Source: an uncultured Bacteroidales bacterium
GTDB lineage: Bacteria; Bacteroidota; Bacteroidia; Bacteroidales; UBA932
Assembly: GCA_944326335.1 (NCBI GenBank)
Contig: CALVDM010000013.1
Coordinates: 1 to 64,000, forward strand
DNA: 64,000 nucleotides
Reading direction: 5' to 3'
The notes below the pieces were generated by a model. That model was not told where the DNA came from. It did not search any database and saw only the letters and a list, made by a program, of their open reading frames with translations. A program made the position numbers and the translations under genes. This document shows positions 53,758 to 62,865 of this stretch, piece by piece. Numbering within the stretch: position 1 is the stretch's first letter; the number at the start of each line of letters is the position of its first letter.

Positions 53758-56700
53758 TCAGTAATCGCGCTGGACTTCTGCGATTTTCTGCTGCAGTTTC
53801 CGCATCTGCTCTTCGGCGAGCACCCTCTTGTACTCGATAGGGGTCACCTGGATAAATTCTTCCACATACCTGTTCCAGTTGTCCAGCATCTGTCTTGCCA
53901 GAGGGGAACCGGTGTAAAGGTAGTGCTGGCGGATGAGTTCATGGAGCTCCCTGCGTGATGAAGAGTCCTCGAGAAGCGACAGTTCCACCATCTCCATATT
54001 GCAGAAGTAGTCGAACTTGCCGTTCCTGTCCCATACGTATGCCAGGCCTCCGCTCATTCCTGCCGCGAAATTCCTTCCTGTCTCACCGAGCACGACCACC
54101 CGGCCTCCTGTCATGTATTCGCAGCAGTGGTCACCCGCGCCTTCCACCACGGCAATGGCCCCGGAGTTTCTCACGGCAAACCTTTCCCCGACGCGGCCGT
54201 TTATGTAGACCTCCCCTCCGGTGGCTCCGTAAAGCAGGGTGTTCCCGGCTATGGTGTTCTTTTCAGCCTCGAAGTCGCTTCTTACCGGCGGACGTACTGA
54301 AATCAGGCCTCCACTCAACCCCTTGCCGAGGTAATCGTTGGCCTCGCCTTCGAGCTTGAAGAATATCCCGTGGGCGAGGAATGCCCCGAAGCTCTGCCCT
54401 GCGGAGCCCTTGAACTTTATGTTTATGGTCTCCGGAGGCAGTCCGGCGTTTCCGTACCTTGCCGCCACCGTTCCCGAGAGCATTGCGCCCACGGCCCTGT
54501 CGGTGTTGGCCACCGCATACTCGAGGGATATTTCCTTCTTCTTCTCTATCGCATCCGCGGCTGCCTCGATGATGCTCTTGTCCCGCACATGCTCTATGTC
54601 GTGGTGCTGCCTGGACACGTTGTGTCTCGCGCATCCGTTCTCCACACTGTGCAGAAGTCTCGAGAAATCGAGGTCCGAAGCCTTGCTGCCTTCCCTGGCA
54701 GGCACCGTCTCTATGAGGTCGGTCCTTCCGACGATGTCCTCCAGTCTCCTGAAGCCCATGTCGGCGAGATATTCCCTCACCTCCCTTGCCAGGAATTCGA
54801 AATAGTTCACCACATATCTGTAGTGTCCCCGGAAGTGCTTCCTCAGTTCCTTATTCTGGGTGGCGACGCCGACAGGGCAGGTGTTCGAGTGGCATTTCCT
54901 CATCATGACGCATCCGAGCACAATCAGCACGGTGGTCCCGAAGGCAAATTCCTCCGCTCCGAGCAGGGCCATGGATATTATGTCCTTGCCTGTCTTCAGC
55001 TGGCCGTCTGTCTGCAGCTTCACCTGTCCGCGCAGCCCGTTCAGCATAAGGGTCTGCTGAGCTTCGCTGAGCCCTATCTCGGGAGATATCCCGGCGTATC
55101 TCATGGATGATGCAGGGGAGGCTCCTGTCCCTCCTTCCGCCCCGGATATGACTATAATGTCGGCTTTGGCTTTAGCCACTCCGGCGGCTATCGTCCCCAC
55201 TCCGCTTTCAGACACGAGCTTGACGCTTATCTTCGCAGCCGGATTCACGTTCTTCAGGTCGAAGATGAGCTGGGCGAGGTCTTCTATGGAGTAGATGTCG
55301 TGGTGCGGAGGCGGTGAGATGAGGGATATGCCCGGGATGGAGTGCCTTGTGCGGGCGATTACCTCGTCCACCTTGAATCCCGGAAGCTGCCCTCCTTCGC
55401 CCGGCTTCGCTCCCTGGGCCACCTTTATCTGGATTTCCTCTGCATTGACAAGATATTCCGCTGTGACTCCGAACCGGCCGGACGCTATCTGCTTTGTCTT
55501 GCTGTTCAGGGATATGCCGTCGTATTCCCCTGAGAATCTGCTGCTGTCTTCTCCTCCTTCGCCCGTGTTGCTGCGGCTTCCGAGGCAGTTCATGGCAAGT
55601 GCGAGAGCTTCATGTGCCTCCTTGCTGATTGCCCCGAAGGACATGGCTCCGGTGACGAAATGCTTCACAATCTCTTCCACAGGCTCCACTTCCTCGACAG
55701 GTATCGGATTCCTCTTGAAGCGGAAGAAGTCGCGGATGAACACCGGTGAACTCTTCCTGTCGGCGAGACTTGTGAATTCCTTGAATTTGCTGTAGCTCCC
55801 TGTCCGTGTCGCAAGCTGCAGGGTGCTTATCGTCTCGGGGTTCCATGCATGTTTCTCGCCGTCCTTCCGGTAGGAGAATTGCCCTATGTGCGGGAGCAGG
55901 TCAGGCAGCGGTCCGGGCCTGAATCCGTCGTCGTGGAACCTGATGTAGTCTGCGGCTATCTCCTTCAACCCTACGCCTCCGATTGTGGATACCGGGGTGT
56001 TGAAGCATGTCCTGAGCAGTTCCTCGCCGATTCCGATGGCCTCGAATATCTTGGCTCCCCGGTACGACCGTATCGTGCTTATGCCCATCTTGCTCATCAC
56101 CTTGTACAGACCTTTGCACACCGCCTTGATGTAGTTCTTCTCGGCGGTCTCGTAGTTCAGCTGTATCTCTCCGGCCTTAACGAGGTTGTGCAGCACGGCG
56201 AAAGCCATGTATGGGTTGATTGCGCTGGCTCCGTAGCCGAGCAGCAGGGCCGCATGCATCACTTCCCGTATCTCCCCGCTTTCCACTATCAGGGCTGTCT
56301 GCACCCTTTTCTGCACGGATATCAGATAGTGGTGCACTGCACTGACGGCCAGCAGGGAAGGGATTGCCGCGTGACCGGCGTCCACACCGCGGTCCGACAG
56401 TATTATGTAGTTCACGCCGTCGTCCACGGACTGTTCCGCCTGTCTGCACAGGTCATTCAGCGCAGCCTGGAGTCCGGAACTGCCTTTGGCGGTCTCGAAT
56501 ACCATCGGGAGTTTCACAGTCTTGAATCCCTTGTACCTTATGTTGCACAATATGTCGAGCTGGGTGTTGGTCAGCACCGGGTGCGGCAGCCGGACCATCT
56601 TGCAATGCTTCTCGTCCGGCATGAGAATCTGCATTCCCACGGCCCCGATATATTCGGTGAGGGACATCACAAGTTCTTCCCGTATAGGGTCTATGGCAGG

Positions 56701-58263
56701 ATTCGTCACCTGTGCGAACTGCTGCCTGAAATAGTTGAACAGAAGCTGCGGCTTGTCCGAAAGCACGGCCAGCGGAGTGTCGTTGCCCATGGATGCTGTC
56801 GGTTCCGAGCCTGTCAGGCACATGGGGATGATTATCCTCTCCAAGTCTTCCCTCGTGAACCCGAAATTCCGCAGCATCACGTCATAATGCTCCACATCGT
56901 TGTCCACTTTGCGCCCGCTTTTCAGGGTGTCGAGCTCTATCCTGTTTTCCGAAAGCCATTTCCTGTACGGTCTGGCGTCCGCAAGCTCCTGCTTCAGCTC
57001 TGCGTCATACCGGATTCTTCCTTCCACGGTGTCCACGAGAAGCATCTTGCCCGGCTGCAGCCTCCCTTTCTCCTTTATCTCCCCGGGCTCGAACCCTATC
57101 ACCCCGGCCTCGCTTGCCACCACCATCATACCGGTCTTGGTTATCAGGTATCTGGCAGGGCGGAGTCCGTTCCTGTCCAGCATGCCGCCGGCATATCGTC
57201 CGTCGGTGAACAGAAGGGCTGCCGGCCCGTCCCATGGTTCCATCAGTATGGAGTGGTACTCATAGAACGCCTTCAGTTCTTCGCTGATAGGGTTCTTGTC
57301 GTTGAACGACTCCGGCACGAGCATGGACATCGCGTGCGGAAGGCTCATCCCCGACATCATGAAAAATTCCAGCACGTTGTCGAGAGACGCACTGTCGCTC
57401 ATCCCCGGCTGCACGATTGGCCTTATGGACTTGATGTCCGGGATTTCAGGCGTTGCGAGCACGCTTTCCCTGGCTTCCATCCACGCCCTGTTCCCTCTGA
57501 TGGTGTTTATCTCACCGTTGTGGGCGAGCACTCTGAACGGCTGGGCGAGACTCCATGTGGGAAAGGTGTTAGTGCTGAACCTGGAATGCACGAGGGCTAT
57601 CCCGCTTGTGAAGTACGGCTGGTTGAGGTCCGGAAAGTATTCCCTTACCTGGGTGGACGAGAGCATCCCCTTGTACACGATTGTCCTGCTGGACAGGGAA
57701 ACCACATAGAAATCCTTGTCCTGCACTCTTTTCTCTATCTTTTTCCTGATTATGTACAGTTTCCTCTCGAAGTCCACACCGGGGACATATCCCGTGACGA
57801 AGACCTGCTTGATGTCAGGCTCGCTTTCCCTTGCGTCTTTGCCGAGTATGTCAGAATTCACCGGCACGGAACGCAGGTGCATGAGCGACAGCCCTTCACG
57901 CTCTATCTCTTCAATGACAATGCTGAAGATTTCCGCCTGTCTTTTCTCGTCTTTCGGGAGGAAGATGAGCCCAGTCCCGTACTTGCCTTTTTCAGGCACC
58001 GGTATTCCCTGGAGGAGTATGAATTCGTGGGGAATCTGCACCATTATCCCGGCTCCGTCTCCTGTCTTGTTGTCCGCACCTTCGGCTCCCCTGTGCTTCA
58101 TGTTCTCAAGCACCTTAAGCGCAGAGTCCACCAGTTCGTGTGACTTGTCTCCATGTATGTTCACAAGCATCCCGACTCCGCATGCGTCGTGCTCGTGGCA
58201 GGAGTTGTACAGGCCTGTCATGCCCGGAGTAGCATCATAGTCGTTTTCAGTCATATCTGTCAA
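53758..58263 (-). CDS. gltB: Glutamate synthase large subunit
   Basis: A 1501-aa GOGAT alpha subunit: glutamine plus 2-oxoglutarate to two glutamates. The class II amidotransferase nucleophile would be Cys28 (HDACGVG) after removal of a propeptide. FMN barrel around 820-1200 (GEGGEDSSRF, GAKPGEGGQLPG, SGAEGGTGASP), a [3Fe-4S] cluster CVMMRKCHSNTCPVG near 1120, and a C-terminal GXGXG helix domain. First gene of the nitrogen block. Confidence 0.97.
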   Translation of the reverse strand: MTDMTENDYDATPGMTGLYNSCHEHDACGVGMLVNIHGDKSHELVDSALKVLENMKHRGAEGADNKTGDGAGIMVQIPHEFILLQGIPVPEKGKYGTGLIFLPKDEKRQAEIFSIVIEEIEREGLSLMHLRSVPVNSDILGKDARESEPDIKQVFVTGYVPGVDFERKLYIIRKKIEKRVQDKDFYVVSLSSRTIVYKGMLSSTQVREYFPDLNQPYFTSGIALVHSRFSTNTFPTWSLAQPFRVLAHNGEINTIRGNRAWMEARESVLATPEIPDIKSIRPIVQPGMSDSASLDNVLEFFMMSGMSLPHAMSMLVPESFNDKNPISEELKAFYEYHSILMEPWDGPAALLFTDGRYAGGMLDRNGLRPARYLITKTGMMVVASEAGVIGFEPGEIKEKGRLQPGKMLLVDTVEGRIRYDAELKQELADARPYRKWLSENRIELDTLKSGRKVDNDVEHYDVMLRNFGFTREDLERIIIPMCLTGSEPTASMGNDTPLAVLSDKPQLLFNYFRQQFAQVTNPAIDPIREELVMSLTEYIGAVGMQILMPDEKHCKMVRLPHPVLTNTQLDILCNIRYKGFKTVKLPMVFETAKGSSGLQAALNDLCRQAEQSVDDGVNYIILSDRGVDAGHAAIPSLLAVSAVHHYLISVQKRVQTALIVESGEIREVMHAALLLGYGASAINPYMAFAVLHNLVKAGEIQLNYETAEKNYIKAVCKGLYKVMSKMGISTIRSYRGAKIFEAIGIGEELLRTCFNTPVSTIGGVGLKEIAADYIRFHDDGFRPGPLPDLLPHIGQFSYRKDGEKHAWNPETISTLQLATRTGSYSKFKEFTSLADRKSSPVFIRDFFRFKRNPIPVEEVEPVEEIVKHFVTGAMSFGAISKEAHEALALAMNCLGSRSNTGEGGEDSSRFSGEYDGISLNSKTKQIASGRFGVTAEYLVNAEEIQIKVAQGAKPGEGGQLPGFKVDEVIARTRHSIPGISLISPPPHHDIYSIEDLAQLIFDLKNVNPAAKISVKLVSESGVGTIAAGVAKAKADIIVISGAEGGTGASPASSMRYAGISPEIGLSEAQQTLMLNGLRGQVKLQTDGQLKTGKDIISMALLGAEEFAFGTTVLIVLGCVMMRKCHSNTCPVGVATQNKELRKHFRGHYRYVVNYFEFLAREVREYLADMGFRRLEDIVGRTDLIETVPAREGSKASDLDFSRLLHSVENGCARHNVSRQHHDIEHVRDKSIIEAAADAIEKKKEISLEYAVANTDRAVGAMLSGTVAARYGNAGLPPETINIKFKGSAGQSFGAFLAHGIFFKLEGEANDYLGKGLSGGLISVRPPVRSDFEAEKNTIAGNTLLYGATGGEVYINGRVGERFAVRNSGAIAVVEGAGDHCCEYMTGGRVVVLGETGRNFAAGMSGGLAYVWDRNGKFDYFCNMEMVELSLLEDSSSRRELHELIRQHYLYTGSPLARQMLDNWNRYVEEFIQVTPIEYKRVLAEEQMRKLQQKIAEVQRDY

Positions 58264-58294
58264 GTCGTTTAATCTGCTGTTGCAGCAATCGATG

Positions 58295-58302
58295 CAAAAT
58301 TA
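58295..58302 (-). promoter_or_regulatory. Putative -7 element, nitrogen block
   Basis: Minus strand TAATTTTG matches TAnnTTTG and lies 31 nt before the gltB start codon. No clear -33 match. Confidence 0.4.
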
Positions 58303-58349
58303 GCAATTAGACATTTTATGATGCTCCCGCAAATGCCAAAAACCGGAGT

Positions 58350-58388
58350 AAAAAAATATCGGCCTTCCATATTTGAAGTGGAAGGCCG
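58350..58388 (-). terminator. Intrinsic terminator of the metal efflux operon
   Basis: Arms 58360-58369 and 58379-58388 pair perfectly over 10 bp (CGGCCTTCCA and TGGAAGGCCG) around a 9-nt loop. On the minus strand the stem is followed by ATATTTTTTTA. It lies 75 bp after the outer-membrane channel stop and separates this operon from gltB. Confidence 0.88.
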
Positions 58389-58462
58389 TCAAATCTTCGT
58401 TTTTGTGATTATAACTCCCCGTTATGTATGAATATTCAACGGGCGTCAGCTGGTCCGGCCCT

Positions 58463-59674
58463 TTACAACCGGTTCTTGTACAGCCTTGCGGCAAGTTTCT
58501 GCCAGCTGTTCTGCAGAGAAATGCAGTCCCTGAGGTTGCCGTAGATTCCGGATGCCTCGACGAAATAGTCGATGAGGGATATTTCACCGCCCTCGACAGC
58601 TTTCTTCAGAAGCTCCAGGGTCTCCCTCATCAGGGGTTCGTTGTATGCCTCAATCGCCTTCCTTGTCTGTTCCATCTCGTTCAAAAGGGATTTGACCTCG
58701 GTCTCGGCTGCGAGCCTTGCGTAGTTGAGGTTGTTCCTGGCCGAAGTGGACTGCGCCTTTGCCATGGCCACTTTCCTGTGGTTGGAGAAAATCGGGACGG
58801 AGCACCCCACTATGAACCCGTGCTCGGCTTCCCGTATGGCAGTGTTCCTGCGGTAGCCTACCTCAAGCCTGGGTATCCATCCCTGCCTGTTTATGGAGAT
58901 TTCCTTGCGGGCGGCTTCCGCGGCATTCTCGGCTGCAATGATGGACGCATCGGAAGAAATGTACTCGTCGATTGCCTCCTGCCTGTCGGCGACAGTGCCC
59001 ACAAGAGGGAAGTCGGTGGCCTCGAAAACTATCTCGCGACCTCCGTTCATCGCGCTCAGGGACATGCATGCGGCATCGAGAGCCGCATTGTTGGCGGCGA
59101 CATCGGTGGCCACGCTCATCAGCTCCATCTTTATCTTGTTCACCTCGAGGGCCGATGCATCCCCGGTGCCGAGCCGTTGCTGATACAGTCCGAGCAATCC
59201 GTCCGCAATCTCGGCCTGCATGTCGAGCAGCTCGCCTATCTGCCGGTACATTATTATGTCTATGCAGAGGTTCTTCGCGTCCAGGAGAATCCTGCGCCTT
59301 TCGTTCTCGAGCCCGTTTTCCAGAGCCGCTCTCGAATACTCGTTGCGTTTGTGCCTGGCGGCATAGACGGTAGGGAAGTCGAATCCCTGCGAGACCACGA
59401 GTTCGGACCCGGCCTGTCCGGACACTCCGCCGCTGTAGAACGAACTGTATTCTATGGACGGGTCTTCCAGCATGTTTTCGCTTTTCATCATGAGCGACTG
59501 TGCCTCCGTGTCCATGGCGAGGGCGTTCAGCTGCGGATTGTTCACGGATACGGACATCAGCACCTCGTCGATGTCGCCTGTGCGGAGGACTGCCGTCGTG
59601 TCATCCTGTGCGGAAACTCCTGAATGGAGAACCAGCAGCATTGCCGGTATTGTAAAATATCTTTTCATGTCCAT
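58463..59674 (-). CDS. Outer-membrane efflux channel (CusC/CzcC-like, TolC fold)
   Basis: A 403-aa protein with a signal peptide (to about residue 22, ending VSAQ). Start 59674 (MDMKRYF) or 59668 is preferred; the frame to 59716 would overlap the pump gene. Coiled, Ala/Glu-rich helices in two repeats: LVVSQGFDFPTVYAARHKR in the first half and FIVGCSVPIFSNHRKVAMAKA in the second. Shorter than drug-type TolC, as in Czc/Cus channels. Last gene of the operon; a terminator follows. Confidence 0.88.
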   Translation of the reverse strand: MDMKRYFTIPAMLLVLHSGVSAQDDTTAVLRTGDIDEVLMSVSVNNPQLNALAMDTEAQSLMMKSENMLEDPSIEYSSFYSGGVSGQAGSELVVSQGFDFPTVYAARHKRNEYSRAALENGLENERRRILLDAKNLCIDIIMYRQIGELLDMQAEIADGLLGLYQQRLGTGDASALEVNKIKMELMSVATDVAANNAALDAACMSLSAMNGGREIVFEATDFPLVGTVADRQEAIDEYISSDASIIAAENAAEAARKEISINRQGWIPRLEVGYRRNTAIREAEHGFIVGCSVPIFSNHRKVAMAKAQSTSARNNLNYARLAAETEVKSLLNEMEQTRKAIEAYNEPLMRETLELLKKAVEGGEISLIDYFVEASGIYGNLRDCISLQNSWQKLAARLYKNRL

Positions 59675-59712
59675 GTTCTGTTTGTGATGCTTCTCTTGTC
59701 TGCATTCCGGAG

Positions 59713-62700
59713 TCATTCCTGTCCGGAAATCCTGTCATCCACTTCCTTGCGGTGGAGCCACCAGTACATCACCGGCACGATGAATCCGTTCAGGAATGTG
59801 GATGAGAGCAGCCCTCCGAGGATTACCTTTGCCATCGGGCTCTGTATCTCGTTCCCCGGGAGGTCACCTTTCAATGCAAGCGGAATCAGTGCCAGTGCGG
59901 ATGAGAGGGCTGTCATGAGAATAGGGTTCAGTCTGTCGAGCGAACCTTGTATTATGCTTTCATACAGCGGAAGTCCCTGTTCCCTCAGCATGTTGTAGTG
60001 GCTTATGAGCAGCATGCCGTTCCTTGTCGCTATGCCGAACAGGGAAATGAAGCCTATGATGGCAGGTATGCTGAGTTCCTTTGTCGTGACAAGCAGGGCG
60101 AATACGCCTCCGATGAGTGCGAGAGGCAGGTTCAGCAGCACCACCCCGCTCTGGGCGGCATTCCTGAACTGCATGTAGAGCAGCAGGAATATGACGATTA
60201 TGCTCATCAGCGACGTCAGAAGCAATATGCGGCTTGCCGCCTTCTCGCTTTCGAACTGTCCGCCGTATTCTATATGGTAGCCTTCCGGAAGTTCTATGTT
60301 CTCGTCCACGAGCTTGCGGATGTCATCGACCACGCTTCCCATGTCTCGTCCGGCGGCGTTTGCGGAGATGACCACCTTCCTCTTCACGTTCTCCCTGTTT
60401 ATTGTGTTCGGTCCGGAGGAAGACACCACATCCGCCACATAGGACAGCGGCAGCTTGTTTCCGTATGCGTCGTCTATCATCAGGTCCTTGATGTGGTCAA
60501 TTGAACCTCTCCCGGACTCCGCAGCCCTCACGACAAGATTGAAAGCCTTGCCCTGCTCGTAAACCTGTGAAACGGTCTCTCCCGCCATGTTCACGGTCAC
60601 GAACTCGCTGAATGCCGGCATGGATATGCCGTATCTGGCGAGCATCTCCCTTTTCGGGACTATCTTGATTTCAGGACGTTCTATCTGTTGCTCCACATTC
60701 AGGTCTGCGATTCCTTCCACTCCGCTTATCAGGTCCTTTATCTGGTTCCCTATCATGAACATCCTGTTCAGGTCGTCTCCGAACAGCTTGATAGCTATCC
60801 CGGCCTGTGTCCCGCTTAGCATTGCATCTATGCGGTGGCTTATCGGCTGTCCGATTTCTATGTTCGCCCCGGATATCCCCGAGAGCTTTTCCCTGACTTC
60901 AGCAAGGACTTCCGCATGGGTGCGGTCTTTCAGTTCGAATGGCGCCTCTATTTCCGACACGTTCACCCCGAGGGCGTGTTCGTCCAGTTCCGCACGTCCC
61001 GTCTTGCGGGCTACCGTGTAGATTTCAGGAACCGAAAGCAGGAGTTCCTCGGCCTGCCTGCCTATCTTGTCGGACTCCTCGAGGGATATTCCCGGAAGGG
61101 AGCTGACATTGATGGTGAAGGACCCTTCGTTGAAGGCGGGCAGGAAACTGTGCCCGAGAGTGAAGAACAGCCCGAGGGCCGCGCAGAACAGGGCTACCGT
61201 GGCTCCGACCACGCTTTTCTTGTGTCTCATCACCCACTCCAGGGCAATCCTGTAATATTTCCTGAGCCATACTGCAAGGAATGCCTCCTTCGGGAGCCCG
61301 TCGCCTTTTGTCCGGTAGTCGAGCATGTAGCTGCACAGCACCGGGGTCAGGGTCAGGGCCACGATTGTCGATGCGAACAATGCCGTTATGAATGCCACTC
61401 CGAGAGGGGCGAGCATCCTGCCTTCCATTCCCGAGAGGAAGAAAAGCGGCACGAAGCTCACGACTATTATGAGGGTGGAATTCAATATCGGCATCCTCAC
61501 TTCCCTTGAGGCGTCGAACACCACATCGAGCACCGGCCTGCGCTCACCCGGCGGGAGTGCCTTGTTGGCCCGGATATGTTTCCAGACATTCTCCACATCC
61601 ACTATCGCATCGTCCACAAGGGAGCCGATTGCTATGGCAAGGCCTCCGAGACTCATGGTGTTTATTGTCATCCCGAACCAGTTCAGGGTCAGGATTGATA
61701 TGAGTATGGACAGAGGAAGCGTTATGAGAGATATGATTGTGGTCCGTACATTTGCAAGGAAGAGTATGAGCACCAGCACGACGAATATCGCACCTTCATA
61801 GAGCGAGGACTTCACGTTGCTTATGGAGCTTTCGATGAAGCGGGCCTGCCTGAAGGTGTCCGTCGAGAGTTTCACATCGGCGGGAAGGTTCTTATGCACG
61901 TCCTTCAGGGCTTCCTCAATCCTGGCCGTGAGCTCGAGCGTGCCTGTGTCAGGCTGCTTGGTGACGGTCACAAGCACTGCCGGCTTCCCTTTTTCGGATG
62001 CGAGTCCGAGTTTCGGCTGTTGTGCGCCTATCTTCACGTCAGCGACATCCCCGAGTGTCACGGGAACTCCTCCTGCCGTCTTTATGACCGACCTTGCCAT
62101 CTCCCCGACATCTTCCGTGGACACCACCCCGCGTACTATGTACTCATTCCCGTATTCGTATATGACTCCGCCGTTGGTGTTCTGGTTCATCCCTCTCGTG
62201 ACAGCCATCACTTCTCCGAGGGTCACCCCGTAGTGTTTCATCTTTTCCGGGTGTATGAGCACCTGGTATTCCTTGATGTCGCCGCCGAGCACAGCCACCT
62301 GCGCCACGCCTCCTGTGGACAGGAGCCTCGGCCGTATTGTCCAGTCTGCGATTGTGCGGAGGTCGAGCATCGAGGTGGAGTCTGCTGTCATCCCGACTAT
62401 CAGGAGTTCCCCGAGGATGGATGACTGTGGCCCGAGTGTCGGGTTGCCGACGTTCCCTGGAAGTTCTTCCGCGGCCATGGCGATTTTTTCCGACACTATC
62501 TGCCTCGCGAGGTATATGTCCATGTCCCAGTCGAATTCCACCCACACGACGGAAAAGCCTGTCGTGGAGGACGACCTCACCCTGCGGACGCCTGTGGCCC
62601 CGTTCACGGCAGTCTCAATCGGGAAGGTTACGAGCTGCTCCACTTCCTCCGCCGCCATACCTCCGGCTTCTGTCATCACGACAACAGTCGGGGCGTTGAG

Positions 62701-62823
62701 GTCCGGGAACACGTCCACCTCGGTGCGGTTCATCACATACGTTCCCGCGACCATGAGCAAGGCTGCCGCCACGAGTATCAGCAGCCTGTTGTCCAATGAA
62801 AAATGTATGATTCTGTTCAGCAT
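59713..62823 (-). CDS. Heavy-metal efflux RND pump (CusA/CzcA family)
   Basis: A 1036-aa inner-membrane proton/metal antiporter. Twelve membrane helices in two repeats, each with a large periplasmic loop. N-terminal NRIIHFSLDNRLLILVAAAL and EVDVFPDLNAPTVVVMTEA are HME-RND signatures. Helix 4 carries AIGSLVDDAIVDVEN (about 395-410), the proton relay; this is closer to the AIGxxVDAAIV form of copper/silver pumps than to the DFG form of zinc/cobalt pumps, but ion specificity cannot be settled by eye. Follows the adaptor gene by 42 bp. Confidence 0.93.
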   Translation of the reverse strand: MLNRIIHFSLDNRLLILVAAALLMVAGTYVMNRTEVDVFPDLNAPTVVVMTEAGGMAAEEVEQLVTFPIETAVNGATGVRRVRSSSTTGFSVVWVEFDWDMDIYLARQIVSEKIAMAAEELPGNVGNPTLGPQSSILGELLIVGMTADSTSMLDLRTIADWTIRPRLLSTGGVAQVAVLGGDIKEYQVLIHPEKMKHYGVTLGEVMAVTRGMNQNTNGGVIYEYGNEYIVRGVVSTEDVGEMARSVIKTAGGVPVTLGDVADVKIGAQQPKLGLASEKGKPAVLVTVTKQPDTGTLELTARIEEALKDVHKNLPADVKLSTDTFRQARFIESSISNVKSSLYEGAIFVVLVLILFLANVRTTIISLITLPLSILISILTLNWFGMTINTMSLGGLAIAIGSLVDDAIVDVENVWKHIRANKALPPGERRPVLDVVFDASREVRMPILNSTLIIVVSFVPLFFLSGMEGRMLAPLGVAFITALFASTIVALTLTPVLCSYMLDYRTKGDGLPKEAFLAVWLRKYYRIALEWVMRHKKSVVGATVALFCAALGLFFTLGHSFLPAFNEGSFTINVSSLPGISLEESDKIGRQAEELLLSVPEIYTVARKTGRAELDEHALGVNVSEIEAPFELKDRTHAEVLAEVREKLSGISGANIEIGQPISHRIDAMLSGTQAGIAIKLFGDDLNRMFMIGNQIKDLISGVEGIADLNVEQQIERPEIKIVPKREMLARYGISMPAFSEFVTVNMAGETVSQVYEQGKAFNLVVRAAESGRGSIDHIKDLMIDDAYGNKLPLSYVADVVSSSGPNTINRENVKRKVVISANAAGRDMGSVVDDIRKLVDENIELPEGYHIEYGGQFESEKAASRILLLTSLMSIIVIFLLLYMQFRNAAQSGVVLLNLPLALIGGVFALLVTTKELSIPAIIGFISLFGIATRNGMLLISHYNMLREQGLPLYESIIQGSLDRLNPILMTALSSALALIPLALKGDLPGNEIQSPMAKVILGGLLSSTFLNGFIVPVMYWWLHRKEVDDRISGQE

Positions 62824-62865
62824 TTCGATTCATGTTATTCGCATGATGCCCGGGCATCGTGCAGG

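Noticed and set aside
55849..58143. 764-codon open frame antisense to gltB
   Set aside because: Shadow of a long GC-rich gene; composition is His/Arg/Val-rich with no domain.
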